From NCBI RefSeq assembly GCF_000333895.2, contig NZ_ANFM02000031.1, positions 26,350 through 90,349 of the forward strand: a stretch of 64,000 nt of DNA, written 5' to 3'. Made by a program: the position numbers and the translations under genes. Positions 54,940 through 63,675 of this stretch are shown one piece after another. The notes beneath the pieces were generated by a model. It had not been told where the DNA came from. It ran no database searches and saw only the letters and a list, made by a program, of their open reading frames with translations. The DNA comes from Grimontia indica (GTDB lineage: Bacteria > Pseudomonadota > Gammaproteobacteria > Enterobacterales > Vibrionaceae). Within the stretch, counting starts at the first letter, position 1, and every line of letters starts with the position of its first letter.

Positions 54940-56640
54940 TCAAGCTGGCTTGTCAGGGGAAGGAGGAAGCTGTCCTGATGCCATATGAAGGTGCACATCT
55001 TGTTGTGGGAATGGGATAGAAATGCCTTCTTTGTCGAAACGTATTTTCACTTCTCTTGTCACATCCCAGTAAACATCCCAGTAGTCGTCAGTTTTCACCC
55101 AAGGGCGAACGATAAAATCAACAGACGAACTGTTCAGAACATGTAATTTGATCATCGGTTCAGGTGCACGCAGGATGGCTGGGTGGCTGCTGATGATGTC
55201 AGTCAGTACCTTCTCAACATATTCAACGTCATCACTGTAACTAACACCGAAAACCATATCGACACGTCGAACCCGTTCATGGGTAACGTTTTTAATCACA
55301 TCACCCCAAATCTTGCTGTTCGGCACGATGATGATCTGGTTATCGAAGGTTTTGATGGTGGTGTTCACTAAGCTCATATGACTCACTTTACCTTCTACGC
55401 CGCCTGCCTGAACAAAATCACCCACATCAAACGGGCGGTAAATCAAAAGCATCATGCCTGCTGCAAAGTTAGAGAGGGTATCTTGCAGAGCGAAACCGAC
55501 GATAACACCAGCAATACCGAAACCCGTGAGAATAGGCGTAAGGTTCAGACCAATCTGGGAGAGGGCGATCAGAATACCGATAAACCAAACCGCTTTACCG
55601 GACATAGAGATGAAAAAGTCCTGCATCAACACCGAGAACTTGAGGTTCTTCGCGGCCACCGCTTTCTTCACGACTTTACGCGTTAGGTTGGCGATTTGTC
55701 GGGCAATCAGCAGAATGATCAAAAAGACGATGAGCTGGAAGATATGTTGTGGCGCATTTTCAACAAACCAATTCCAGAACTTGCTTGACCAGGTTTTCAC
55801 GATCGAAAGCAACACGTCACCGCTCAGCAAATCCTGCGTCACACTGCCAGTCGCTTCAAAGTAAAGGCGCTTGTACTCTGCCGTTTCAATACCGACTTTG
55901 TCGGAAAGATCAATCATCACCGAAAGGCTATTGGTTGTGATGGCCATGCGGCGCTGGGTAATGAGCTGCCTGAGCTGAATGACGGCTTTTTCAGATTCTG
56001 GTGCGACTTTCAATTGGGCGTCATCTGCGCTTAATTGTTGACGAAGGTATTCAACGTTCGCAGCAACTTGCTCGGTTCGGCGGCTAATTTCTTTTTTAAA
56101 GGCATCTTCTGCTGTTGGGTCGATGGCATTGAGTTTTTTCAGCCAGTCGATGTTCTGCGCTTGCTCCTCGTACATGCTGTCGAGGTATTTACGGGATTCT
56201 TCGTATTCCGACAGAATGGCGAATTTGTCTTCGCTTTTGGCCTCGCTTAATTGCTCGGAAAGCTTGGATGAGCGTTCTACGAGATATTTCACCCCTTGGT
56301 TTGCGTACTTCTGCTGCTGTTTGATTTGTTTGATAAGAAATGCGCGGTCGAAGCTGTCGTTTTTCACACCACTGGCAATGATTGAACGGAGCTCCTCGTT
56401 CTTCTGAAACATTTGAAGTTGCAGTGCCAGTTTGTCTTCGCCACTGGCTTTAGATTGCAGGGCAACGAGATCACCGAGCTCTTTATTCAGATTGTCTATC
56501 TGAGATTGCCATTGACTGGCAGCGCTAGGTGTTGCCGCTGCGGGCGTCGAGGTCTCAGCGTTAGCAAAACTGACAAATGAAAACGAAAAAAGAAGGAGTA
56601 AAAAAGGCAGACTCAATGCGTTACGCCAACGGGGGATCAT
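54940..56640 (-). CDS. MscS-family mechanosensitive channel
   Basis: A 566-residue inner membrane channel with a signal peptide and a long periplasmic coiled-coil domain (residues about 40-270), then helices TM1-TM3. The TM3/pore stretch GFGIAGVIVGFALQDTLSNFAAGMMLLIYRPFDVGD is the MscS pore and the adjacent GGVEGKVSHMSLVNT is the cytoplasmic beta domain. It opens on membrane tension to release solutes under hypo-osmotic shock. The extended N-terminal domain is like that of YnaI/MscK-type relatives. The start at 56640 has GGAGA upstream. Confidence 0.92.
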   Translation of the reverse strand: MIPRWRNALSLPFLLLLFSFSFVSFANAETSTPAAATPSAASQWQSQIDNLNKELGDLVALQSKASGEDKLALQLQMFQKNEELRSIIASGVKNDSFDRAFLIKQIKQQQKYANQGVKYLVERSSKLSEQLSEAKSEDKFAILSEYEESRKYLDSMYEEQAQNIDWLKKLNAIDPTAEDAFKKEISRRTEQVAANVEYLRQQLSADDAQLKVAPESEKAVIQLRQLITQRRMAITTNSLSVMIDLSDKVGIETAEYKRLYFEATGSVTQDLLSGDVLLSIVKTWSSKFWNWFVENAPQHIFQLIVFLIILLIARQIANLTRKVVKKAVAAKNLKFSVLMQDFFISMSGKAVWFIGILIALSQIGLNLTPILTGFGIAGVIVGFALQDTLSNFAAGMMLLIYRPFDVGDFVQAGGVEGKVSHMSLVNTTIKTFDNQIIIVPNSKIWGDVIKNVTHERVRRVDMVFGVSYSDDVEYVEKVLTDIISSHPAILRAPEPMIKLHVLNSSSVDFIVRPWVKTDDYWDVYWDVTREVKIRFDKEGISIPFPQQDVHLHMASGQLPPSPDKPA

Positions 56641-57008
56641 GAACGTCTCTCCAGCATAATAAATATTGATTAGGTAGTATGGCACTTAGCATTCATGCAA
56701 ACACTGTATGTCGATCTCACATTTGAAGATTTCCCCAAATATCCGAGAACCTTATGAAAAAACTAGGCTTTCTCTGTCATCGCTTTGTCTGAATACAGAA
56801 AAATCTAATGACGAATTACTCGACCATCCGGCATCTGAGTCGAAGGGTATGAGAAGAGATAGAGCACTTATTTAAAGATTCAGGCTTAGATGAAATACGT
56901 TGAATATACAGTACTAATTTTACCTAACTTTACACTGGGCTGATTGTTTAGTGTTCAGCTAGAGCGCAAGATATACCCAAATTCAATGAGGATATGGAGA
57001 GTTGTAAA
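56641..57008. other. Divergent intergenic region
   Basis: This 368-base gap separates the mscS and cytochrome b561 genes, whose promoters must be here. A 10-base match to the end of the 266-bp element (TATACCCAAA) is at 56972-56981, which may be a remnant. Nothing else stands out. Confidence 0.5.
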
Positions 57009-57539
57009 ATGAGTACGTCGTCTTTGTCTAAGCCGACCAGAATGTTTCACTGGGGTGTTGCGATATTGTTCATCGCGGTTCTGGCATTTGGTTTGTATGT
57101 TGAAGACTTACCAAGAGGCCCAGATAAGGGTGAGATGATTGGCCTGCATAAATCTTTTGGTTTTCTCGTTTTACTGCTGGCTGCTGCACGTATTGTTTGG
57201 CGCTTTAAAGAAGGCCCGATTCCAGTCATCCCGGGCTCACCAAGTTGGCAAGAGAAAGCCGCCAAAGCGGTTCATCATATCTTGCTACTTGCGACGCTCT
57301 TGATGCCAATTTCTGGTATTGCCATGTCAGTGGGCGGTGGTTTTGGTTTGTCTGTGTTTGGTATACCTCTGATCCCAACAGGTGACAAAATCGAATGGCT
57401 TGGTCAGGTTGGTCATGTTACCCATGAAGTGCTGGCGAACATTGTGATTGCCACGCTGGTGCTGCATATCGCTGGTGCGCTCAAACACCACATCATCGAT
57501 AAGGATGAGACTTTGAAACGTATGTTGGGTAAATCCTAA
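57009..57539 (+). CDS. Cytochrome b561 (CybB-like)
   Basis: A 176-residue inner membrane diheme cytochrome with four helices. Histidines lie in FHWGVAI, LHKSFGF, VHHILLL and LHIAGALKHH, which fit the bis-histidine heme ligands. In E. coli CybB oxidises ubiquinol and reduces superoxide. The start at 57009 has GGAG eight bases upstream. A hairpin with weak T follows at 57545-57578. Confidence 0.9.
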   Translation: MSTSSLSKPTRMFHWGVAILFIAVLAFGLYVEDLPRGPDKGEMIGLHKSFGFLVLLLAAARIVWRFKEGPIPVIPGSPSWQEKAAKAVHHILLLATLLMPISGIAMSVGGGFGLSVFGIPLIPTGDKIEWLGQVGHVTHEVLANIVIATLVLHIAGALKHHIIDKDETLKRMLGKS

Positions 57540-57544
57540 CTCTT

Positions 57545-57578
57545 CTCCGCGCTAGTCATGTGGATGGCTGGCGCGGAG
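57545..57578 (+). terminator. Probable terminator after cytochrome b561 gene
   Basis: CTCCGCGC with GCGCGGAG and an A/T loop region; no long T run follows, so it may be weak. Confidence 0.5.
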
Positions 57579-57696
57579 TGTTTCTGCTGATATTCGAGAC
57601 ACATCTTCACTTTTTCTTTTTCTGGTCTTGTTAAGCTACCAATTGAGTATGCACAGTTCGCAGTCGTGCTTTTTCAAACCATTGGAAGGGAAAACG

Positions 57697-58497
57697 ATGC
57701 GAAGAATCATCTTCAACCAAAAGGGTGGTGTTGGTAAATCCAGTATAACGGTTAACCTTGCGGCGCTGAGTGCAGCAAGCGGCAAGAAAACACTGCTCAT
57801 TGACCTCGATATTCAAGGAAACAGCAGCCATTATTTGGGTGTGGATATCAACGCCAAGAACGACAGAACGATCGCTGATCTTCTCGATCAAACCGTTTCT
57901 TGGTTTTCTGTTTCGACTCCCATCAAAAACTTCCCCCAAGCAACGGCTTACGAAAACCTCGATATCATTCCTTCAAGTCCGAGGCTGGCTACCTTAGAGC
58001 CTGAGCTAGAGCGACGCTACAAGATATACAAGCTACGTGATGCATTAGATGAGCTGGAGAAAGAATATGAGCGCATTTACATCGACACGCCGCCTAATCT
58101 TAATTTCTACAGCAAAGCGGGACTGATTGCGGCACACAAGCTGCTGATCCCATTTGATTGCGACAGCTTCTCTCACCAGGCTCTTTTGACCCTGATGGAT
58201 AACCTTGCTGAACTTCGTGATGACCACAACCGCAAACTGATGCTTGAAGGGGTAGTGGTCAACATGTTCAACGCGCAGGCGAAGTTCCCAGGGCAAATCA
58301 TTGAGAACGTGAGAGAGTTGGGTTTGCCTTTGTTGGAGCCATTTATTCCGCAGTCAGTGAAAATGAAAGAGTCGCATTACCACCAAAAGCCGCTTGTTCA
58401 TTTTGCGCCCAAACATAAACTCTCTGAGAGTTTTCAGGCGTTGTACGATCAATTAGAAAGCTCAGTAGAAGAACCAGTGCGTGACAAAACAGCGTAA
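57697..58497 (+). CDS. Orphan ParA-family ATPase
   Basis: A 266-residue cytoplasmic ATPase with the deviant Walker A motif KGGVGKSS near residue 9, the switch DLDIQGNSS and the Walker B YIDTPPNLN. ParA proteins form dynamic ATP-dependent patterns and segregate DNA or large complexes. No parB or centromere-like repeat is next to it, so it is an orphan of unknown cargo rather than a chromosome or plasmid partition system. The start at 57697 has GGAAGGGA eight bases upstream. The GTAAC array at 58494-58554 starts at its stop codon. Confidence 0.85.
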   Translation: MRRIIFNQKGGVGKSSITVNLAALSAASGKKTLLIDLDIQGNSSHYLGVDINAKNDRTIADLLDQTVSWFSVSTPIKNFPQATAYENLDIIPSSPRLATLEPELERRYKIYKLRDALDELEKEYERIYIDTPPNLNFYSKAGLIAAHKLLIPFDCDSFSHQALLTLMDNLAELRDDHNRKLMLEGVVVNMFNAQAKFPGQIIENVRELGLPLLEPFIPQSVKMKESHYHQKPLVHFAPKHKLSESFQALYDQLESSVEEPVRDKTA

Positions 58498-58554
58498 CCT
58501 TTGACAAAGTTACATAAAGGCGTAACATTTAATGGTGTTACCTATTTGTGTAAC
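58494..58554 (+). promoter_or_regulatory. GTAAC/GTTAC array over the satD-like promoter
   Basis: Five half-sites: GTAAC 58494-58498, GTTAC 58509-58513, GTAAC 58522-58526, GTTAC 58537-58541, GTAAC 58550-58554. They alternate with gaps of 10 and 8 bases, so start-to-start spacing is 15, 13, 15 and 13. A TTGACA at 58501-58506 and TAACAT at 58523-58528 (16 bases apart) give a possible -35/-10 inside the array. A repressor binding here would block it. Confidence 0.7.
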
Positions 58555-58565
58555 TTGGAGGTTGC

Positions 58566-59195
58566 ATGAACATCAGTACTGCCGGCGTCATTACCGGAGA
58601 TTTGGTCGGTTCAACAGAAATGGAAGAAGCACTGCGTCGCCAATGCATTGATGCGATAGAGCAGTGCTTTTCTGCGTTTAGGGAATCAGCGAAAGGTGAG
58701 ATCTACCGTGGAGACGCTTTTCAAATCTACACCGTTGAACCTGCTTCGCTGGTGGAAATGGCGGTAAAGCTGAGACTATCCCTGATTGCTTTGGGGCAAG
58801 ATGCCAGATTATCACTGTCGGTCGCCGCAGCCAGCGAGCGAGAGTTGCCAGTGCGAATGGCGAATAACTCTGAAGCTTTCACCTTGTCGGGAAGAAACCT
58901 GGATGCGATGAAAAACGCCAGACTGACGTTTTCTTCTGACAATCAGCCTTTTACGAGCGATGCAAAACTCGTCCTCTCTTTTCTCGATGATCATCTAAGC
59001 CAGTTGACAGTCAAAATGGCACAAGCACTGCTGCTTTGGTTCGATCAACCGTCGAAACCGCACGCTGAGCTCGCCGAAAAATTTGGTGTAAGCCGAAGCG
59101 CGTTCACAAGAATTATCAATCGTGCCAATTATGGACGCATTGAAGAAACACTCTGCTGGTATGCTGACAGGCTGGAAAGATATCAAAGGAATTGA
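58566..59195 (+). CDS. SatD-like protein: cyclase-like domain plus helix-turn-helix
   Basis: A 209-residue cytoplasmic protein. Residues 7-18 (GVITGDLVGSTE) and 44-52 (EIYRGDAFQ) resemble the metal-binding and GD motifs of class III nucleotide cyclases (ADIVGST and GDG), but the first motif has a Gly-Asp-Leu-Val-Gly-Ser pattern that is the signature of the SatD family. Residues 155-195 (KPHAELAEKFGVSRSAFTRIINRANYGRIEE) form a helix-turn-helix. GGAGG lies five bases before the start. It overlaps the DUF3307 gene by four bases. It is most likely a ligand-sensing regulator that binds the GTAAC/GTTAC array. The cyclase resemblance and regulator role are inference. Confidence 0.7.
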   Translation: MNISTAGVITGDLVGSTEMEEALRRQCIDAIEQCFSAFRESAKGEIYRGDAFQIYTVEPASLVEMAVKLRLSLIALGQDARLSLSVAAASERELPVRMANNSEAFTLSGRNLDAMKNARLTFSSDNQPFTSDAKLVLSFLDDHLSQLTVKMAQALLLWFDQPSKPHAELAEKFGVSRSAFTRIINRANYGRIEETLCWYADRLERYQRN

Positions 59196-59926
59196 GTGCT
59201 TTGCTGACCTTAATATTAGTGCTGGTGGTTATCCATATTGTCACAGAGTTTTACGTGCTCCCGTTGTTGGAGGCCACGAGACAGGGAAAGATTTTGGTTG
59301 GCGCTGTTCAGGCGGCCTTAGCCTTTGTTGCGTTCACCATAGCGGGAATACCCGTTCTTACCGCCTTCATCGCTGCTTTTGCACTCGCAGCGCAATATGC
59401 GGTGATCAGCCATAGCATGTCGATACCTGCGGAAAGGCTCCGCGGGCTAGTGTTGAAACTCACGCTACATGTCGTTTTGATTGCGTTGATTACCGCTTTT
59501 GCCGTTACGCCGGAGCAGCGACACACGGCATGGGAAACTGTTGTTGAAGCGAAGTGGCAAACACTACTTTGTTGGGGGCTCGCTTATCTTTTAGCGCTAA
59601 AACCTTCTTCTTCAGCGATTGCTTTGATTTTGCAGAACTGGACGCAGGAATTAACCGCGAATGAAGATGCAGCAACCAATCGACCTTTAAAAGAAGCGGG
59701 GACGTTTATTGGATATTTCGAACGAGCGCTGATTGTGACCTTTGTACTTTGGGGACAATTGCCTGGCGTGGCCTTGGTCTTGGCGGCCAAATCCGTTTTC
59801 CGATTTGGGGATTTGAAAGATCACGGTAGCAGAATGTTCACGGAATATGTGATGCTGGGAACCTTTGCCAGCGCAATGTTCGGCATAGGCTGCGGTTTGT
59901 TGGGAGACTACCTTGGCAAGCTGTAA
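59192..59926 (+). CDS. DUF3307 membrane protein
   Basis: A 244-residue inner membrane protein with about six hydrophobic segments. The C-terminal motif GTFIGYFERALIVTFVLWGQ, then LAAKSVFRFGDLKD and EYVMLGTFASAMF, is the DUF3307 signature; the N-terminal HIVTEFYVLP is the counterpart of its HxxxDFxLQP. DUF3307 genes commonly lie beside satD-like genes. There is no ATG start: TTG at 59192 overlaps the upstream stop (TTGA), or TTG at 59201, ten bases after AAGGA, may be used. Translational coupling is likely. Function unknown. Confidence 0.82.
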   Translation: MSALLTLILVLVVIHIVTEFYVLPLLEATRQGKILVGAVQAALAFVAFTIAGIPVLTAFIAAFALAAQYAVISHSMSIPAERLRGLVLKLTLHVVLIALITAFAVTPEQRHTAWETVVEAKWQTLLCWGLAYLLALKPSSSAIALILQNWTQELTANEDAATNRPLKEAGTFIGYFERALIVTFVLWGQLPGVALVLAAKSVFRFGDLKDHGSRMFTEYVMLGTFASAMFGIGCGLLGDYLGKL

Positions 59927-59940
59927 CACCGAAATAGAAA

Positions 59941-59961
59941 GAAGGCACCACAAGGTGCCTT
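59941..59961. terminator. Bidirectional terminator
   Basis: GAAGGCACC-ACA-AGGTGCCTTC between convergent genes ending at 59926 (+) and 59972 (-). Confidence 0.8.
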
Positions 59962-59971
59962 CGTCGTTTTA

Positions 59972-60934
59972 TTAGTGTGCCAGTCTTTCTAGCTGACGTT
60001 GTTTCCAGATTGATGCGCCAATCCCAATCGCCAATGAGCTCACTATTACGCCCAAAGAGACAGGCGTTGCGATCGCAAATGGCGTGTCGATCAACAGCAT
60101 CTTCACACCGATAAAGCACAGCATAAATGCCAGTGTGTGGTGTAGGTACGCGAACTTGTTCAGCATGCCGCCCAGTACAAAATACAGAGAACGCAGGCCA
60201 AGCAGCGCGAACACGTTGGCCGCCAATACCAGGTACGGTTCTTGGGTTACAGCGAAGATCGCAGGGATTGAATCCAGAGCGAACATCACGTCAGTCATCG
60301 CAATGACCATCACCACCACCAGCATTGGAGTCGCCAGCAAGCCTAACGAATCGCGGATAAACAATTTATTGCCTTGGTAATCCGGGCTCACGCGCAGGAA
60401 GCGTTTGACCAAACGCACGGCAAAGCTGTCAGAGAATGACTCGTTATCCTCTCCATGTTGACGCCACATCTGTACGCCAGTCCAGATCAGGAAGAAGCCG
60501 AACAGGTACAGAATGACATGGAACTTGGCAATCAACGGCGCACCCAGCGAGATCATGATGCCACGCAACACCAACGCACCGACGATACCCAACATCAGAA
60601 TGCGGGGTACGTTTCTTTCCGGCACCTTAAATTGAGCAAAAATCAGGGCGAAGACAAACAGGTTGTCGACACTGAGAGATTTTTCCAACAAATAGCCGGT
60701 GACAAAGGATGTTGCTGCTTCGCCGTTTGTCAGAGCACTATTCGGCGCCATGTGTGGCCAGAAGAAAAAGATCGCAGCTGCAAAGGCAAAGGCCAGTGCA
60801 AACCAGAAAACACTCCAAACTGCTGCACTACGGAAACTGATCTTTCCGCGGGTCAGCAATAAGTCTATCCCTAACATCAGGAGTGTCAGAATGAGCAGGC
60901 CTTCATAACCTGAAAAGAGTTCGCTTAGGAACAT
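59972..60934 (-). CDS. alx: TerC-family protein Alx (manganese exporter type)
   Basis: A 320-residue inner membrane protein with nine or so helices. EKSLSVDNLFVFALIF and MTDVMFALDSIPAIFAVT are the two family motifs with conserved acidic residues in the membrane, which bind metal. The length matches E. coli Alx (321), which exports manganese and is induced by alkaline pH. A manganese riboswitch-like leader lies just upstream on the minus strand (61000-61125), and an inverted repeat covers the ribosome site, both consistent with regulated expression. The start is the first ATG, with GGAGG six bases before it. Confidence 0.9.
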   Translation of the reverse strand: MFLSELFSGYEGLLILTLLMLGIDLLLTRGKISFRSAAVWSVFWFALAFAFAAAIFFFWPHMAPNSALTNGEAATSFVTGYLLEKSLSVDNLFVFALIFAQFKVPERNVPRILMLGIVGALVLRGIMISLGAPLIAKFHVILYLFGFFLIWTGVQMWRQHGEDNESFSDSFAVRLVKRFLRVSPDYQGNKLFIRDSLGLLATPMLVVVMVIAMTDVMFALDSIPAIFAVTQEPYLVLAANVFALLGLRSLYFVLGGMLNKFAYLHHTLAFMLCFIGVKMLLIDTPFAIATPVSLGVIVSSLAIGIGASIWKQRQLERLAH

Positions 60935-60938
60935 GATA

Positions 60939-60955
60939 CCTCCAGCATGCGGAGG
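60939..60955 (-). promoter_or_regulatory. Hairpin sequestering the alx ribosome site
   Basis: CCTCC-GCATGCT-GGAGG on the minus strand pairs the GGAGG Shine-Dalgarno with an upstream CCTCC. It would close translation of alx unless the leader folds to free it. Confidence 0.65.
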
Positions 60956-60999
60956 GCACAGGAGAGGGGGATCGCCTGACCAACCGCACAGCTAAAATC

Positions 61000-61125
61000 G
61001 AAAGTTAAAGCCAGTGTGTGCGTTGGTCTTGTCAAAACACTTTCGATAAGTGTTCTCGCGTGCCGGAAGCGAAAAGCTACGGGATGACGACAGCGCGACG
61101 AAGTGACTACTCCCCAAAACGCCGC
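61000..61125 (-). ncRNA. yybP-ykoY manganese riboswitch candidate
   Basis: On the minus strand the leader contains TTTTGGGGAGTAGT (starting about 61119), which matches the GGGGAGUAG motif of the yybP-ykoY class, and later TTTTGACAAGACCAACGC (about 61038-61021), which corresponds to the closing GAGACC segment. A downstream TGTGCGGTTGGTC (about 60990-60978) can pair with GACCAACGCACA at the 3' edge of the aptamer, giving an expression switch. The class binds Mn2+ and controls alx and mntP in E. coli, so the position fits. Full covariation was not tested. Confidence 0.75.
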
Positions 61126-61234
61126 AATAGTAGTGCTTTTCAGGGAAATAAAAAACAAAAATTTTTGGGAACTTTCTTTGCCTGTTTAGTAGTCATAACA
61201 GTTTGCAGTGACCAAAAAATAAAAAGGAAGAAAA

Positions 61235-61798
61235 ATGAAAAGACGCACTTTCATACAAGGGATTGGAATTGCAGCCATTACCTTTCCTGCGTGGGCCTCT
61301 GACAGAAAAACACCGAGCCAACAGGAAGGACCTTTCTACCCTGTGAAAGAAATCCCTGTGAGAAAATCCCTGATTCTGGATGCGAATTCATTAGTAGGCG
61401 AAGTAATGAATTTGCAGGGCAAAGTCTTAGACAGTAACGGCAAAGCATTAGCTGGTATAAAAGTGGAGATCTGGCAATGCGATGGTGTGGGGCTCTATGA
61501 CCATCCGCGACAGGCTGATACTGAAAAGTTCGATCCTGCTTTTGGCGGTTACGGTGCTGCAATCACGGATACAACCGGTAACTACGAATTTGAAACCTTA
61601 TATCCCGTTCCTTACACAGGCAGACCGCCGCATATCCACGTCAAACTATGGGATGGAAGCAAAGAACTCCTGACAACGCAGCTTTACTTGCAAGGACAAA
61701 CTGGCGGTGGTTGGTTTAGCAAAGAAAGAGAAAGGCTGCAGATTGCTCCACAGCCTATAGAGAATGGCACTTTCGCCCAATTTTCGTTCGTGGTTTAG
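61235..61798 (+). CDS. Tat-exported intradiol ring-cleavage dioxygenase-like protein
   Basis: A 187-residue protein with a twin-arginine-like signal ([22 protein letters not shown]) and a beta-sandwich intradiol dioxygenase core. Iron ligand candidates are Tyr in VGLYDHP, Tyr in YPVPYTG and the two His in RPPHIHVK, the normal Tyr/Tyr/His/His set. Such enzymes cleave catechol or protocatechuate between the hydroxyls, but exported members are poorly studied. It stands outside any catabolic operon. AAGGA lies seven bases before the start. Its stop overlaps that of the convergent chemoreceptor gene by four bases. Confidence 0.82.
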   Translation: MKRRTFIQGIGIAAITFPAWASDRKTPSQQEGPFYPVKEIPVRKSLILDANSLVGEVMNLQGKVLDSNGKALAGIKVEIWQCDGVGLYDHPRQADTEKFDPAFGGYGAAITDTTGNYEFETLYPVPYTGRPPHIHVKLWDGSKELLTTQLYLQGQTGGGWFSKERERLQIAPQPIENGTFAQFSFVV

Positions 61799-63675
61799 AT
61801 ACTAAATTTGGCGATGGCGGCAGACAGCTGCTGGTTGGATGCTGCCAGTTGCTGCACGTTCGACAGTGTCGCTTCGCCGCTATGATTGAGCTTCTCTACC
61901 ATGTCTCTGATTGTAGCGATGCTTTGACTGATTTCGCTTGAAGACTGGCTTTGCGACTTCGTGATGTCTGTAATCGTGCTGTTAAGCGTATTGATCTCGT
62001 CTACCGAGGCAGCCATGACGTCGAGATTGGTATCAACAACATCCGCCTTTTCAACAGCAACCATACAACTCTTCTTGGTGTTCTCGATGGCGCGAACAGC
62101 GCGTTCCGTGCCGTCATTAAGCTTGGAAAGCATCTCATTAATTTCTGAGGTGCTTTCTTGTGTTCGACTCGCCAGTGCGCGAACCTCATCAGCAACTACC
62201 GCAAACCCTCGGCCTTGCTCTCCAGCACGTGCTGCCTCAATCGCCGCATTCAAAGCAAGCAGATTGGTTTGCTCCGCAATATCACCAATCACACCCAACA
62301 CAGAGGCTATCTTCTCAGAATTCGCGCTCATCGCCTGAATGTCCGCTTCCATATCAGAGATCTCCTGAAGCAGTGAATTCACGCTGCTCACCGACTCTTT
62401 AACCTGATGTTTGGAGTCAAAGGTTTGCTGATTAGTCCGTTGCGTACAGCTCAATGCTTCTGAAGCGCTTTCTGCGACAGAGTCTACGGTGGAATTCATA
62501 TTTTCGATGCGGCCAACGACCTGCTCAGTCACTTCACTGTGATGAGTGAGGGTGTGATGATTGCTCTCGGTCTGGCTTTTCACCTGATCCACTTCACTGG
62601 AAATGTTCATTGTCGCCTGAGAGATGCCGCCGACTATATCGCGAAGGTTCTGGGACACCTCATTGATACCGCGTGCAATCACACTGATTTCATCTTTGGT
62701 CGTTACTTGAACATGGGCGGTTAAGTCACCTTGTGCAAGCTTCTTCATCGCGCGCATGATAGGAGAGAGTGGTTTGAGCAATTTGTTCACCAAGAACACC
62801 ACTAACGCAGAAACCAAGATCACTTGCAATGCGGAGAAGATCAGAGAGTCGGTTCGAGCGGAATTCACGGTCTGGAAAGCGAAGGCTTTATCAACCGCGA
62901 CCGCGACATACCAAGGCGTACCCTCAACTTTTTGGATGTTGAACAGATAAGGGGTATTGCCAATGCTCATCTCACTGACTTCGAAAGATTGGGCGATAAC
63001 TGGCAGGGTTTCCGCGCTGATTTGTTGTGTCAGCTCACTCGCGGGCTGCAACGTCATGCCGTCATCCACACTGGCAAGAATAGTCGCGTTGTTATCAAAC
63101 AAAATTGCTTGAGTGCTCTCGCTGCTGATGCTCTTAATGTAATTAATCAACTGCGTAATGTTGATATCACCGGCGATAACGCCTTGTTCACCGTTGCTTC
63201 GCGTGTACTTTTCAGCAATGGTCACGACAGGTTGCCCGCTTGCAGAGTCTTTATATGGCTTGGTGATAATGGGGCCTTCAGCACTGGAGGCTTGTATGTA
63301 CCAAGGGCGCTGTCTTGGGTCATATCCTGCTTTCGATGGTTTTGCGTTGTAGCGAATCATCTCTCCGCCAGATGTGCCAACATAAACAGACTGAAAACTT
63401 CCGGATGCTCTGGCTTGGTCGAGATAAGCATAAATAGGCCGGCCATTTGCACTCAGGTCACTTCGTTGTGCACTCTGAATAATACTGATTCGGGGTTGAA
63501 TCCAGTTCTGAATACCCTTCGCTGTAGCGATATTCACTGAGTCGATATATTGCGCAACTGAGTTTTGGGTATAGGTCATTAGCTGCTGATCTTGGCGTGT
63601 GAACTGCACGGCGGCAACAACAATAATGATGAAGGCAATTGCGAGGGAGAGCTTGCTCTTGATAGAACGTGGCAT
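61795..63675 (-). CDS. Methyl-accepting chemotaxis protein with double Cache domain
   Basis: A 626-residue chemoreceptor. An N-terminal helix (about 8-25), a periplasmic dCache domain (about 35-265, with [32 protein letters not shown], a typical dCache stretch), a second helix (about 275-300), HAMP (300-355) and the long cytoplasmic signalling helical hairpin with [31 protein letters not shown] at the tip. The dCache type with DPRQRPWY often binds amino acids or other amines. The kinase complex is not in the window; CheV is at 27290. The first ATG has AGAGACAG upstream. Confidence 0.92.
   Translation of the reverse strand: MPRSIKSKLSLAIAFIIIVVAAVQFTRQDQQLMTYTQNSVAQYIDSVNIATAKGIQNWIQPRISIIQSAQRSDLSANGRPIYAYLDQARASGSFQSVYVGTSGGEMIRYNAKPSKAGYDPRQRPWYIQASSAEGPIITKPYKDSASGQPVVTIAEKYTRSNGEQGVIAGDINITQLINYIKSISSESTQAILFDNNATILASVDDGMTLQPASELTQQISAETLPVIAQSFEVSEMSIGNTPYLFNIQKVEGTPWYVAVAVDKAFAFQTVNSARTDSLIFSALQVILVSALVVFLVNKLLKPLSPIMRAMKKLAQGDLTAHVQVTTKDEISVIARGINEVSQNLRDIVGGISQATMNISSEVDQVKSQTESNHHTLTHHSEVTEQVVGRIENMNSTVDSVAESASEALSCTQRTNQQTFDSKHQVKESVSSVNSLLQEISDMEADIQAMSANSEKIASVLGVIGDIAEQTNLLALNAAIEAARAGEQGRGFAVVADEVRALASRTQESTSEINEMLSKLNDGTERAVRAIENTKKSCMVAVEKADVVDTNLDVMAASVDEINTLNSTITDITKSQSQSSSEISQSIATIRDMVEKLNHSGEATLSNVQQLAASNQQLSAAIAKFSI

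Larger units (their letters stand above)
60935..61234. promoter_or_regulatory. Divergent region of alx and the dioxygenase gene
   Basis: This 300-base gap holds the alx leader on the minus strand and the promoter of the plus-strand dioxygenase gene in its right-hand, AT-rich part (61140-61230). Confidence 0.6.

Noticed and set aside
54792..54998. 68-residue minus-strand frame between mscS and the propeller gene
   Set aside because: Overlaps the mscS end and terminator in another frame; no ribosome site.
57697..58497. Plasmid or chromosomal partition locus
   Set aside because: No ParB gene or parS-like repeat is adjacent; the GTAAC array belongs to the next promoter.
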